DNA from: an uncultured Prevotellaceae bacterium
GTDB taxonomy: Bacteria; Bacteroidota; Bacteroidia; Bacteroidales; UBA3663
Assembly: GCA_900319235.1 (NCBI GenBank)
Contig: ONNR01000007.1
Coordinates: 62,001-126,000, forward strand
Reading direction: 5' to 3'
Length of the DNA: 64,000 bases
Shown here one piece after another: positions 16,522 through 25,510 of the stretch (position 1 is the stretch's first letter; every line of letters starts with the position of its first letter). A program made the position numbers and the translations under genes. The notes under the pieces were generated by a model. That model did not search any database, was not told the DNA's origin, and was given only the letters and a program-made list of their open reading frames with translations.

Positions 16522-18069
16522 TTAGTCGTTCTCAATCTTGCGAAGCAGAGAAGAGATGTTCACCGAGTCACCGATGATCTTGTGGAGGTCGGCAATGGCT
16601 ACGCGCTCTTGCTCCATGGTGTCGCGGAAACGGAGGGTAACGGTGTTGTCTTCGAGAGTCTGGCCGTCAACGGTAACGCAATAGGGAGTACCGATGGCGT
16701 CCTGACGACGATAGCGCTTGCCGATGGAGTCCTTCACTTCAATCTGGCAGGTGTAGTCGTAACGAAGCTCACGGAGAATCTCTTCGGCCTTCTCTGGCAG
16801 ACCGTCCTTGTTGACAAGTGGGAGAATAGCCACCTTGACGGGAGCCAAAGCAGGAGGCAATGCGAGAACTACGCGGCGCTCGCCATTGACTTCCTCTTCC
16901 TTGAATGCACCAGCCATGATGCTGAGGAACATACGATCGACACCAATCGAAGTCTCGATGACGTAGGGGACATAAGACTCACGGGTCTCGGGATCAAAGT
17001 ACTCGATCTTCTTGCCGCTGTACTTGGCATGCTGCGAGAGGTCGAAGTTGGTGCGAGAGTGAATGCCCTCAACCTCCTTGAAGCCGAATGGCATGTTGAA
17101 CTCGATATCGGTGGCAGCATTGGCATAGTGAGCCAACTTCTCATGATCGTGGTAGCGATACATTGCATCGCCGAAGCCGAGAGCCTTGTGCCAGGCGAGA
17201 CGGGTCTTCTTCCACTTGGCAAACCAGTCAAGTTCGGTGCCCGGCTTGATGAAGAACTGCATTTCCATCTGCTCGAATTCGCGCATACGGAAAATGAACT
17301 GACGTGCCACGATCTCGTTACGGAAGGCCTTGCCAATCTGTGCGATGCCGAAAGGCAGCTTCATGCGACCAGACTTCTGCACATTGAGGTAGTTGACAAA
17401 GATGCCCTGTGCGGTCTCGGGACGGAGATAGATCTTCATGGCACCATCGGCAGTGGAACCCATCTCGGTGGAGAACATGAGGTTGAACTGACGTACGTCG
17501 GTCCAGTTGCGAGTGCCGCTGATGGGGCATACGATCTCCTCGTCGAGGATGATCTGCTTCAATTCCTCAAGGTCCATCTTGTTCATGGCGTCGCTGTAAC
17601 GCTGATGCAGTGCATCCCACTTGGCCTGATGCTCCAGCACGCGGCCATTGGTAGCGCGGAACTGAGCCTCGTCGAAAGCCTCGCCGAAACGCTTGCGAGC
17701 CTTCTCGATCTCCTTGTTGATCTTATCTTCAATCTTGGCGAGCTGCTCCTCGATGAGCACATCGGCACGATAGCGCTTCTTCGAGTCGCGGTTGTCGATG
17801 AGTGGGTCGTTGAATGCATCCACATGGCCCGAAGCCTTCCAGACTGTCGGGTGCATAAAGATGGCAGCATCGATGCCCACGATGTTCTCGTGGAGCTTGG
17901 TCATTGCCTCCCACCAGTAGCGCTTGATATTGTTCTTGAGTTCAACACCGTTCTGACCGTAGTCATAGACTGCGCCCAGTCCGTCATAGATTTCACTCGA
18001 AGGGAAAACGAAGCCATACTCCTTGCAGTGGGACACCAGCTTCTTGAAAACATCTTCCTGATTTGCCAT
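16522..18069 (-). CDS. glyS: glycyl-tRNA synthetase, dimeric class II (515 aa)
   Basis: Charges tRNA-Gly. Class II signatures are present: motif 2 in FRNEIVARQFIFRMREFEQME and motif 3 in ETSIGVDRMFLSIM; the N-terminus (VSHCKEYGFVFPSSEIYDGL) and anticodon-binding domain (LPPALAPVKVAILPLV, ADLHKIIGD) match the alpha2-type enzyme of Gram-positives, eukaryotes and Bacteroidetes rather than the alpha2beta2 form. Length is normal. A TAACTTTG -7 element lies 120 nt upstream. A long open frame on the opposite strand is an artefact of its codon use. Confidence 0.97.
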   Translation of the reverse strand: MANQEDVFKKLVSHCKEYGFVFPSSEIYDGLGAVYDYGQNGVELKNNIKRYWWEAMTKLHENIVGIDAAIFMHPTVWKASGHVDAFNDPLIDNRDSKKRYRADVLIEEQLAKIEDKINKEIEKARKRFGEAFDEAQFRATNGRVLEHQAKWDALHQRYSDAMNKMDLEELKQIILDEEIVCPISGTRNWTDVRQFNLMFSTEMGSTADGAMKIYLRPETAQGIFVNYLNVQKSGRMKLPFGIAQIGKAFRNEIVARQFIFRMREFEQMEMQFFIKPGTELDWFAKWKKTRLAWHKALGFGDAMYRYHDHEKLAHYANAATDIEFNMPFGFKEVEGIHSRTNFDLSQHAKYSGKKIEYFDPETRESYVPYVIETSIGVDRMFLSIMAGAFKEEEVNGERRVVLALPPALAPVKVAILPLVNKDGLPEKAEEILRELRYDYTCQIEVKDSIGKRYRRQDAIGTPYCVTVDGQTLEDNTVTLRFRDTMEQERVAIADLHKIIGDSVNISSLLRKIEND

Positions 18070-18075
18070 ATCTTA

Positions 18076-18110
18076 TTCAATTAATAATTAACCAATAACA
18101 ATTAACAATG
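18076..18110. repeat. heptamer-period AT repeat upstream of glyS
   Basis: TTAATAATTAACCAATAACAATTAACAATG-type array, heptamer family, in the glyS 5' untranslated region. Confidence 0.65.
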
Positions 18111-18188
18111 ATTTTAGCCAACCTTCTCTCGGACGTGACCGTAGGGAACAACCATCATTGCTGATAGCAATTATTGCTAAAAACGGCG

Positions 18189-18196
18189 CAAAGTTA
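18189..18196 (-). promoter_or_regulatory. -7 element for glyS
   Basis: Minus strand TAACTTTG followed by CGCC; the -33 region 20 nt upstream is TTTT, a partial match. Confidence 0.6.
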
Positions 18197-18266
18197 CAAA
18201 AAAACTATGAAAGTTGAAAATATTTTGTCAAATATTTGCAGTTTTTGTCTTTTTTTACGTCAAAAA

Positions 18267-18298
18267 TTAGGATATTTCAAAATGTATTTGTATATTTG
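18267..18298 (+). promoter_or_regulatory. promoter for the GH28 lipoprotein
   Basis: TATATTTG at 18291-18298 followed by CA; 32 nt upstream of the start. The -33 position reads TTAG, a weak match. Confidence 0.55.
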
Positions 18299-18329
18299 CA
18301 GCAAAATCACACAATCTTAAACATACGCT

Positions 18330-19829
18330 ATGAATCGTTATTTTTCATTAGTGACACTGTTGGCCCTTGGCTTGACAGCCTGTCAAACGCAAAGCGACCA
18401 TAACTCGCTCGCGCCTTACGTTAGTCCCCAGTATGCTGCAGCTCCTTTCGATATGCCTGCTGTGGCTACAGTCAATATCCCTGCTTACAGCGTTAGTCTT
18501 AGCGACTTTGGCGCCAAGGGTGATGGCGGCACTCTCTGTACCGAAGCCTTTGCAGCAGCCATGAAGGCCCTTGACGAGAAGGGCGGTGGTCATCTTATTG
18601 TTCCCAGTGGCATCTGGCTTACGGGTCCTATTCAGTTTGTTTCGAATGTCGATTTGCATGTTGAGCAAGGTGCACTTGTACTTTTTACTACCGACTATGA
18701 CGCCTATCCAGAAGTAACCACAATTTACGAGGGTAATACTTCGACCCGCAAGATGGCTCCTCTCTATGCCTACGAGGTCAACAACATTGCCATCACCGGT
18801 TCAGGTTCTTTCGACGGACAAGGCCAGGCATGGCGTCCCAGCAAGAAAGGCAAGTTCACTTCCAGCCAGTGGAGCACGCTTACGTCGGGAAGCGGAGTTG
18901 AGGTGAACAGCGTCTGGTATCCGAATGCGAAGGAAGATGACTTGAAGGGTGTAGAAGACAAACCCGATATGCGTCGTGTGACGAATCGTCCTGTGCTGCT
19001 TGACTTTATCCGCTGCAATCGCGTGTTGCTTAAGGATGCAACTTTCTCGAATTCTCCTGCCTGGAACATCCATCCTTTGATGTGCGAAGACCTTGTCATC
19101 GACAATGTCACCATCCGTAACCCCTGGTTTGCACAGAATGGTGATGGCCTCGACCTCGAGTCCTGCAATCGTGTGCTGATCCTCAACTCTACCTTCGATG
19201 TGGGCGACGATGCCATCTGCATCAAGTCGGGCAAGGACAAGGAAGGTCGCGATTGGAAACGCCCCTGCCAGAATGTCATCATCGATGGTTGCACCGTGCT
19301 GCATGGCCATGGCGGCTTCGTGATTGGTTCGGAGATGAGTTCGGGTGCCAACAACATCTACGTGCACAACTGCCTCTTCAATGGCACTGATACGGGTCTG
19401 CGTATGAAGTCGACGCGTGGTCGTGGTGGCGTGATCGAGAACATCTATATCGACCAGATCAATATGGTTGCTATCTCGGGTGATGCCTTCACCTTCGACC
19501 TCTATTATGCCAACAAGCCTGTAGGAGGTAAGGCCGATAAGGACAGTTCGGCAGAAGATGCCGTGCCACCAGTAACCGAAGAGACTCCTTGCTTCCGCAA
19601 CCTTTACATTTCGAATGTCATCTGCCAGGGTGCAAAGCGTGCCATATGGTTCAATGGTCTCCCCGAAATGCCACTTGAGAATCTGCAGATGCGCAATTCC
19701 CTCTTCGTAGCTGATAAGGGCTGTGAGATGCATTATGCCAAGGACATTACCTTCGAGAATGTCACCATCCAGAACTCGAAGGGTGAGCGTGTCGTCACGG
19801 CCGACGTTACCAACTTTGTAGAGAAGTAA
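18330..19829 (+). CDS. GH28 polygalacturonase-like lipoprotein (499 aa)
   Basis: Lipoprotein (MNRYFSLVTLLALGLTAC) with a parallel beta-helix pectinase fold. GH28 catalytic features are visible: NGDGLDLESC and VGDDAICIKSGKD supply the catalytic aspartates, HGHGGFVIGSE the conserved His-Gly, and TGLRMKSTRGRGG corresponds to the R-x-K motif. It likely hydrolyses galacturonan or related pectic glycans at the cell surface or periplasm. No SusC/SusD pair is adjacent, so it is not in an obvious polysaccharide locus here. Confidence 0.9.
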   Translation: MNRYFSLVTLLALGLTACQTQSDHNSLAPYVSPQYAAAPFDMPAVATVNIPAYSVSLSDFGAKGDGGTLCTEAFAAAMKALDEKGGGHLIVPSGIWLTGPIQFVSNVDLHVEQGALVLFTTDYDAYPEVTTIYEGNTSTRKMAPLYAYEVNNIAITGSGSFDGQGQAWRPSKKGKFTSSQWSTLTSGSGVEVNSVWYPNAKEDDLKGVEDKPDMRRVTNRPVLLDFIRCNRVLLKDATFSNSPAWNIHPLMCEDLVIDNVTIRNPWFAQNGDGLDLESCNRVLILNSTFDVGDDAICIKSGKDKEGRDWKRPCQNVIIDGCTVLHGHGGFVIGSEMSSGANNIYVHNCLFNGTDTGLRMKSTRGRGGVIENIYIDQINMVAISGDAFTFDLYYANKPVGGKADKDSSAEDAVPPVTEETPCFRNLYISNVICQGAKRAIWFNGLPEMPLENLQMRNSLFVADKGCEMHYAKDITFENVTIQNSKGERVVTADVTNFVEK

Positions 19830-19852
19830 TCTCGCATTGTTCAAGATATAAT

Positions 19853-19884
19853 TAGGGCTGGCTCCGTTTTTGGAACCAGCCCTA
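19853..19884. terminator. bidirectional intrinsic terminator
   Basis: TAGGGCTGGCTCC (19853-19865) pairs with GGAACCAGCCCTA (19872-19884), followed by TTATTTT; it sits between convergent genes. Confidence 0.85.
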
Positions 19885-19908
19885 TTATTTTAGATTATCA
19901 AGTGCCCG

Positions 19909-20655
19909 TCATTTCAATAACCTACCGCCATCAATCACAAGCGAAGTGCCAGTGACCCATGCAGCTGCATCGGAAAGGAGGTAGATGATGGAGTGTGCCA
20001 CCTCTTCGGGTTTCCCGTAGCGACGGAGTGCATAGAGTTCCTTGTCCTTGACGATCAATTCGTCGGGGATTGCTCCTATGCCCAGCGTTGTTTCGATGGT
20101 GCCAGGAAGGACGGCATTGGCTCGTATGCCACGTCCTCCTAATTCCACCGCGCAAGTACGCATAAAGGAGTCGATGGCAGCTTTGGAGGAGGCGTAGATG
20201 CTATTTGCAGGAGTGCTCAATGACGCTGAGATAGAGGAAGTGAACACGATGGAACCACCTTTCGCTATCTTTCTCTTCTTCAGCAGGCCTTTGGTCAAAA
20301 GTATAGGGGCAAAGACGTTGGTTTGATATACCTTGTCAAGGTCTGCTTGTTCGACATAATTGATGGTGACCAGGCTATTCTGCCCAGCATTATTGACGAG
20401 ACCATTTAGCGAAGGTGTTTCGGCAACAAGCCTGTCAATATCCTCCTGTTTGCAGAGATCTGCTACGATCTGCATGTGTCCATCGCCTTCAAGTTGGCTA
20501 TAAGTTTCTGCAAGGCGTTCTTCGTTACGGCCTGTGATGACCACACGAGCCCCAAGTTTGGAACATTCGATAGCCGTCGCCCGTCCAATACCAGACGATG
20601 CACCTGTTACCAAAATGGTCTTCCCATCGAGGGAAAATGGGTTGTAGGTTTTCAT
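19909..20655 (-). CDS. short-chain dehydrogenase/reductase (248 aa)
   Basis: SDR with TGASSGIGRATA cofactor loop, VNNAGQN, SSISASLS, YASSKAAIDSF (catalytic Tyr and Lys) and the terminal VTGTSLVIDGG. The start at the ATG at 20655 is preferred over an upstream TTG that adds six residues. It differs from the FabG at 6626 and is not in a lipid cluster; substrate unknown. It lies downstream of the AT-rich YiiX-like trio on the same strand with a 31-nt spacer. Confidence 0.85.
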   Translation of the reverse strand: MKTYNPFSLDGKTILVTGASSGIGRATAIECSKLGARVVITGRNEERLAETYSQLEGDGHMQIVADLCKQEDIDRLVAETPSLNGLVNNAGQNSLVTINYVEQADLDKVYQTNVFAPILLTKGLLKKRKIAKGGSIVFTSSISASLSTPANSIYASSKAAIDSFMRTCAVELGGRGIRANAVLPGTIETTLGIGAIPDELIVKDKELYALRRYGKPEEVAHSIIYLLSDAAAWVTGTSLVIDGGRLLK

Positions 20656-20686
20656 GTCTTTTACTTCTTTCAATTAACAATCTTGC

Positions 20687-21262
20687 CTATATGTTATGTG
20701 CATACTCTGAATCGTATATATCAATAGGGGCAACAACTTCTTGTTCCAAACTGATATGCCTCTTCTTAAGTATCTCTTTTAATCCAATCGTGTTGTATGA
20801 TTTTACTTTACGAAACTTGCATAGCTCAATTCCAAATTGCTCTTTGTACACATAATGTATAAGTTCAGAGCAATAAAAGAGGCTATTATTTGGCTTGAAA
20901 GCAGAGTCATATTTTCGACCAAGTAAATGCTTGTACTTTATCTTGATTGGCTTGTCTATTACTCTCTTTGCCCACCATTGCCCATTCTTGCCACGAGCAA
21001 TGAAAGTGTCTAAAGGAGTCAGCTTTAATGTACTTGATGCTTCCAGCACGTAAAGGTCATTGCCTTTTTCTATCACAATACCACAATGGCTCAGTACGGA
21101 AGTGGTAGCATATTGAATGGCACAGGATTGATCAGACTTGGAAGTATGAAAAATCATATCGCCTTCTTTTAGATTGCTCACGGACGTTTGTCCTGAACAA
21201 TAACGAAAGCCGCCAATTAAGATTAATAGTATTGTAATGATGATTGATATCTTGAGTTTCAT
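20687..21262 (-). CDS. YiiX-like permuted NlpC/P60 cysteine peptidase/amidase (191 aa)
   Basis: Exported protein (N-terminal helix MKLKISIIITILLILIGG) with the YiiX/YebB-type arrangement: LKEGDMIFHTS, catalytic His in LSHCGIVIE and Cys in FYCSELIHYVY. NlpC/P60 relatives cleave peptidoglycan peptides or act on lipids and proteins. It is AT-rich and lies in a three-gene minus-strand unit with a membrane protein and a small soluble protein. The exact substrate is unknown. Confidence 0.82.
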   Translation of the reverse strand: MKLKISIIITILLILIGGFRYCSGQTSVSNLKEGDMIFHTSKSDQSCAIQYATTSVLSHCGIVIEKGNDLYVLEASSTLKLTPLDTFIARGKNGQWWAKRVIDKPIKIKYKHLLGRKYDSAFKPNNSLFYCSELIHYVYKEQFGIELCKFRKVKSYNTIGLKEILKKRHISLEQEVVAPIDIYDSEYAHNI

Positions 21263-21300
21263 TTTAGTTCAACGTTCTTGATTAGCTTTTCTTGTTGATT

Positions 21301-21654
21301 TCAAAATAATAGAATAACAGTAAGGATAATTGGTAGAACAACACAGATGATTACAGAGCTTAATTTGTAGTTCCAACCAATCTTGTTGAACCATTCGAGA
21401 AAAGCGACTGATTTTTCGAACCAATAGTCACAGTCCTTGACGAAATGCCGGTCGAAAATGAAGATGCCAGCCCAGAAACTGAGAACTGCAAGCGAGAATG
21501 CGAAGGTTCCCAGCTTGTAGTCAAGGAGCACTGCCCAGAATAGTGGAATAAGACAGTAATATACAACGATGTTTACAGCATTGTATGTAGTGTGAAACTT
21601 ATCTGCAAGCAGCATAAGTACATCGACAACCTTGTCAAATATTTTTTTAATCAT
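21301..21654 (-). CDS. small membrane protein (117 aa)
   Basis: Three or four predicted membrane helices (AVNIVVYYCLIPLFWAVLL, TFAFSLAVLSFWAGIFIF, LSSVIICVVLPIILTVILLF) with an amphipathic N-terminus (MIKKIFDKVVDVLMLLADKF). The ATG at 21654 is chosen because longer frames run into the upstream gene. Family not recognised. Position between the small soluble gene and the NlpC/P60-like gene suggests it is part of the same unit. Confidence 0.65.
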   Translation of the reverse strand: MIKKIFDKVVDVLMLLADKFHTTYNAVNIVVYYCLIPLFWAVLLDYKLGTFAFSLAVLSFWAGIFIFDRHFVKDCDYWFEKSVAFLEWFNKIGWNYKLSSVIICVVLPIILTVILLF

Positions 21655-21679
21655 TATGTGGATTGTATATTTTCCCCCT

Positions 21680-22006
21680 TTATACTTCTTTGAAATAAAT
21701 GGTTTTAGGATGCTCTCCAAATATGAAATGGACGACATTGCAGAGCCATACTTCTTGATCGAACCCATCTACGCCGTTTACACGATACGTGCCTCCAAGT
21801 TGATCATGCCCTACCATTTCCAAAGAAGAATAACCGACTTGGTCATCCAAAGAGATATCGAGGGTTACATAGAGGCCGTCGGTCGTTAGGAAGTCAAGAA
21901 AGGTGTCGGCTCCATCGACCATTTCCAGGTCTTCTTGGAGGCCATCCCATTCCGGTAGAATCACAAACCATCTTCCATCTTCCCATTTTTCGAATGTTAG
22001 TTCCAT
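21680..22006 (-). CDS. small acidic hypothetical protein (108 aa)
   Basis: Soluble protein starting MELTFEKWEDGRWFVILPEW, rich in Asp/Glu and aromatic residues, with alternating strand-like segments (GLYVTLDISL, EVWLCNVVHFIFG). It resembles the DUF6717 type of small protein, but I am not certain. First gene of an AT-rich minus-strand trio. No signal peptide. Could be a cytosolic partner or immunity-like protein; this is speculation. Confidence 0.55.
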   Translation of the reverse strand: MELTFEKWEDGRWFVILPEWDGLQEDLEMVDGADTFLDFLTTDGLYVTLDISLDDQVGYSSLEMVGHDQLGGTYRVNGVDGFDQEVWLCNVVHFIFGEHPKTIYFKEV

Positions 22007-22131
22007 AGTTTTTTGATTTTTAAGTAATAGTTTATTGTGTCGCTCCTTTCAAAGATGAATAGGAGCTGACATTAATATGTGTAAAAAAGACAAAAAGGTA
22101 AACTGCTAAATTATTTGCAAGAAAATCAACA

Positions 22132-22166
22132 ACATACGGAGGCCACTAGAAATGACCTCCGTATGT
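22132..22166 (-). terminator. intrinsic terminator of the leu operon
   Basis: ACATACGGAGG (22132-22142) pairs with CCTCCGTATGT (22156-22166). On the minus strand the stem is followed by TTGTTGATTTTC, and it lies 36 nt past the leuB stop. Confidence 0.75.
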
Positions 22167-22202
22167 GTAATACGAACAGAGTAAATACCTGATGTTATCG
22201 AT

Positions 22203-23282
22203 TTACTTCTTATTGATGTAATCGACGATCCACTGACCGACTTCCTTGGTGCCGTATTTTGCGCCACCTTCAACCTGAATTTCGGGAGTGCGGACGTTCT
22301 GAGCAAGTGACTCATCGACAGCCTTGCGGACAAGGGCGCCTTCTGCCTTGAGACCGAAGTACTCGAAGAGCATGGCTACGGAGAGAATCTGAGCCAGGGG
22401 GTTAGCGATGTTGAGACCCTTGCCCTGGGGCCAAGAACCATGGATTGGCTCGAAGACAGGGGTGTGCTCACCTGTGGATGCAGATGGGAGCAGACCCATC
22501 GAGCCGGTGATGCAACTTCCTTCATCGGTCAAGATGTCGCCAAAAGTATTCTCGGTGACCATCACGTCGAAGAAGCGTGGCTCCTGGATCATACGCATCG
22601 AAGCATTGTCAACGTACATAAAGTCGGTGGTAACGTCGGGATACTGCTTCATGACCTCCTGTGCAATCTTGCGCCAGAGACGGGAAGAAGCCAGGACGTT
22701 GGCCTTGTCGACCACAGTGACGTGGTTGCGACGCTGACGGGCATACTGATAAGCCACGTGCAGGATACGTTCCACTTCGGGACGCGAATAGTAGTTGGTG
22801 TCGAATGCGTCTTCTACACCATTCTCGTTAATGGCAGGCTCCTTCTTCTGACCGAAGTACATACCACCGGTGAGCTCACGGATGCAGATGAAATCGGCAC
22901 CTTTCACAACCTCATCCTTCAAGGGAGACTTGTGTACGAGGCAGTCGAAGGTGGTGACTGGACGGATATTGGCAAAGAGACCGAGCTTCTTGCGCATAGC
23001 AAGCAGACCCTGTTCGGGACGAACCTTTGCATTCGGGTTGTTGTCGTACTTGGGATCACCTACGCTGGCAAAAAGCACGGCATCGGCCTCCATACAGGTC
23101 TGGAAGGTCTCCTCAGGGAAAGGATCACCCACCTTGTCGATGGCATCCGCTCCGCAGATGGCATATTTGTAACTCAGTTCATGACCGAACTTCTTGCAAA
23201 TGGCCTCAGTCACGGCGAGACCTTGTTCCATAATCTCGGGACCGATACCATCGCCCGGGAGGACTGCTAATTTGAGTTTCAT
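22203..23282 (-). CDS. leuB: 3-isopropylmalate dehydrogenase (359 aa)
   Basis: Oxidative decarboxylation of 3-isopropylmalate to 2-oxoisocaproate in leucine synthesis. Family features: [30 protein letters not shown]-like [30 protein letters not shown] and [10 protein letters not shown] with EPIHGSWPQ. The ATG at 23282 is the start; a TTG nine bases earlier is unlikely. Last gene of leuA-leuC-leuD-synthase paralogue-leuB. It may also oxidise citramalate-derived methylmalate for isoleucine. Confidence 0.96.
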   Translation of the reverse strand: MKLKLAVLPGDGIGPEIMEQGLAVTEAICKKFGHELSYKYAICGADAIDKVGDPFPEETFQTCMEADAVLFASVGDPKYDNNPNAKVRPEQGLLAMRKKLGLFANIRPVTTFDCLVHKSPLKDEVVKGADFICIRELTGGMYFGQKKEPAINENGVEDAFDTNYYSRPEVERILHVAYQYARQRRNHVTVVDKANVLASSRLWRKIAQEVMKQYPDVTTDFMYVDNASMRMIQEPRFFDVMVTENTFGDILTDEGSCITGSMGLLPSASTGEHTPVFEPIHGSWPQGKGLNIANPLAQILSVAMLFEYFGLKAEGALVRKAVDESLAQNVRTPEIQVEGGAKYGTKEVGQWIVDYINKK

Positions 23283-23287
23283 ATTAT

Positions 23288-23321
23288 TCAATAATTATTA
23301 ATTGTTCATTGTTAATTGATT
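23288..23321. repeat. AT heptamer-like repeat between leu genes
   Basis: AATAATTATTAATTGTTCATTGTTAATTG in the short spacer between leuB and the synthase paralogue; member of the heptamer family. Confidence 0.55.
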
Positions 23322-24847
23322 GCGTCCTTCTCGTCCTCAAGCATATTGAGCATCTTGATGGTTGCCTTGATGGCGGCTTCCGTCTGGTCGGCATCCAGGC
23401 CTCGGGTGCGATAGACCTTTCCTTCGTACTGCCATGTGATGGCAGTCTGGACAAGTGCGTCGGTGCGTCCTCCAGGAGGAATGGTGACCACGTAGTTGGT
23501 GAGCCAGGGGAAGGTGCGGTCCAGTTTGTTGCGATAGATGTGACGTACGGCACGTACAAATGCATCATACTGACCGTCGCCCGTGGCAGACTCCTCGTAT
23601 TGCTGCCCATTGATATCAAGTTTTACGCAAGCCTGGGGATGCAGACCGTAGGCAGTAGAAACCATATAAGAGACAAGTTTGATGCGTTCGGATGGCGCGT
23701 CGTGATGCAGGACATCTGAAATGATGTAAGGAAGGTCCTCAATGGTTACGTGTTCCTTCTTGTCGCCCATTTCATTGATTCGCTCGGTTACACGGCGCAT
23801 GTCGTAGTCGTTCAAACTAATGCCCAACTGTCGCAGATTCTGCTCGATGTTGGCTTTGCCCGACATCTTGCCAAGGGCATATTCGCGGCTGCGTCCGAAG
23901 CGTTCGGGCAGCAACGGATTGACGTAGAGTTTGGCCTTCTTGTCGCCATCGGCATGAATGCCGGCTGTTTGCGTGAAGACATTTTCGCCTACGATGGGCG
24001 CATTGGGTGCTGTAGCAATGCCACTATAACTCTCCACCATACGACTCAGGCTGTTGATGCTCTGCTCAATGACGTTCAGTTCCGAACCGGGTATCATATC
24101 CTTGATGACAGCTACCACGCTTGCGAGCGAGGCATTGCCTGCTCTTTCGCCAAGACCGTTGACCGTGGTGTGAACACCTTGGGCACCGGCTTTTACTGCT
24201 GCCAGCACGTTGGCTACAGCCAGGTCGTAGTCATTGTGGGCGTGGAAGTCGAAATGGAGTTTCGGATATTTCGCTACCATCTGCTCGAAGAAGTGCCTCG
24301 TCTGACTTGGCGAGAGGATGCCCAGCGTGTCGGGCAGCATAAATCTCTGAATGGGAGCATCGCTCAAGGCCTCCATCATGTCCATGACATACTTGAAGGA
24401 ATACTGCATGCCGTTTGACCAGTCCTCCAGATAGATGTTGACGCTCAAACCGGCTTCGACGGCCATATCGATGTTACGACGAATGTCGGCCCAGTGCTCC
24501 TCGGGTTGCTTGCCCAATTGGGCTGTGCAATGCTTCTCTGAGCCTTTTGCCAGCAGGTTGATGACCTTGCCTCCTGCCTTGCTGATCCATTCAATGGAAG
24601 CACCATTGTCGCAAAAACCAAGGACTTCTATCTTGTCGAGGTATCCGGCCTCCTTAGCCCATTCACATACCTTGCATACACATTGGAATTCGCCATCGCT
24701 GACGCGCGCAGAAGCAATTTCGATGCGATCAACGCGAACTTCTTCGAGTAATTTGCGCGCTATGGAGAGTTTTTCGGAGGCACTGAATGCAACCCCCGAG
24801 GTTTGTTCTCCGTCGCGTAGGGTCGTGTCGAGTATTTCGAATTTCAT
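23312..24847 (-). CDS. 2-isopropylmalate/citramalate synthase-like protein (511 aa)
   Basis: HMGL-like TIM-barrel acyl transferase with a C-terminal LeuA-type regulatory domain. [17 protein letters not shown], the metal-binding HAHNDYD, and VNGLGERAGNASL are intact. The C-terminal part (from about residue 390, with KLDINGQQYEESATGDG) is an allosteric domain like LeuA's. It is a paralogue of the LeuA at 26912, is longer, and differs around the substrate region. In the leu operon it is probably citramalate synthase (CimA-type, acetyl-CoA plus pyruvate) supplying isoleucine, or a second isopropylmalate synthase. Its start overlaps the leuD stop by one base (TAATG). Confidence 0.8.
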   Translation of the reverse strand: MKFEILDTTLRDGEQTSGVAFSASEKLSIARKLLEEVRVDRIEIASARVSDGEFQCVCKVCEWAKEAGYLDKIEVLGFCDNGASIEWISKAGGKVINLLAKGSEKHCTAQLGKQPEEHWADIRRNIDMAVEAGLSVNIYLEDWSNGMQYSFKYVMDMMEALSDAPIQRFMLPDTLGILSPSQTRHFFEQMVAKYPKLHFDFHAHNDYDLAVANVLAAVKAGAQGVHTTVNGLGERAGNASLASVVAVIKDMIPGSELNVIEQSINSLSRMVESYSGIATAPNAPIVGENVFTQTAGIHADGDKKAKLYVNPLLPERFGRSREYALGKMSGKANIEQNLRQLGISLNDYDMRRVTERINEMGDKKEHVTIEDLPYIISDVLHHDAPSERIKLVSYMVSTAYGLHPQACVKLDINGQQYEESATGDGQYDAFVRAVRHIYRNKLDRTFPWLTNYVVTIPPGGRTDALVQTAITWQYEGKVYRTRGLDADQTEAAIKATIKMLNMLEDEKDAIN

Positions 24848-25464
24848 TACTTCTTGTTTTCGAAGGCTTCAATCTTGCCGGTCTGTGACAAGAGGTAATC
24901 GATATCGTCATAGCCGTTCATCAAGCAGTACTTCTTGTATCCGTTGATGTCGAACTTTTCGCAATGTCCCGTTGCCTCGTTGGTAACCGTCTGGTTCGGG
25001 AGATCCACGGTAACTACGGTGTTGGCGTCCTTGGCGATTGATGCAAACAGTTCCTGCTGGAATGCCTCGCTGACGATAACGGGCAGAACAAAGCAGTTCA
25101 AGAGGTTATTGCGATGGATGTCGGCAAAACTGCTTGAGATCACGACGCGTACACCATAGCCGGAGATGGCCCATGCTGCATGCTCACGGCTGGAACCGGA
25201 ACCCCAGTTCTGTCCGCCCACGATAATCTCGTGACAACCCTTATGGGGTGCTTCGCAGAATGCAGGTTGGTTCAGGACGAAATCGGCTATTGGCTCGCCT
25301 TTGGCGTTGAAGCGAAGATCGCGCATAAATGCATCACCGAAGAATTTGGGGTCGCGAGAAGTCGATGCCAGATAACGTGCGGGGATGATGAGGTCGGTAT
25401 TGCAGTTGTCGATCTGGATGGGAATGCAGGTCGATTTGATTATATTGAATTTCTGATGTGCCAT
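24847..25464 (-). CDS. leuD: 3-isopropylmalate dehydratase small subunit (205 aa)
   Basis: Swivel-domain subunit of isopropylmalate isomerase. NTDLIIPARYL near the N-terminus and the conserved GGQNWGSGSSREHAAWAI substrate-recognition segment are present. It follows leuC and shares one base with the next gene, showing tight operon organisation. Confidence 0.95.
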   Translation of the reverse strand: MAHQKFNIIKSTCIPIQIDNCNTDLIIPARYLASTSRDPKFFGDAFMRDLRFNAKGEPIADFVLNQPAFCEAPHKGCHEIIVGGQNWGSGSSREHAAWAISGYGVRVVISSSFADIHRNNLLNCFVLPVIVSEAFQQELFASIAKDANTVVTVDLPNQTVTNEATGHCEKFDINGYKKYCLMNGYDDIDYLLSQTGKIEAFENKK

Positions 25465-25466
25465 AC

Positions 25467-25510
25467 TAATAATTAATAATTAACAAATAACAATTAATGA
25501 TTAACAATTA
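25467..25510. repeat. heptamer-period AT repeat between leuC and leuD
   Basis: About six units alternating TAATAAT and TTAACAA, ending in the last codons of leuC. Same family as at 2257. Confidence 0.75.

Noticed and set aside
16582..18084. Plus-strand frame opposite glyS
   Set aside because: GlyS is complete and unmistakable on the minus strand; the antisense frame has no family pattern.
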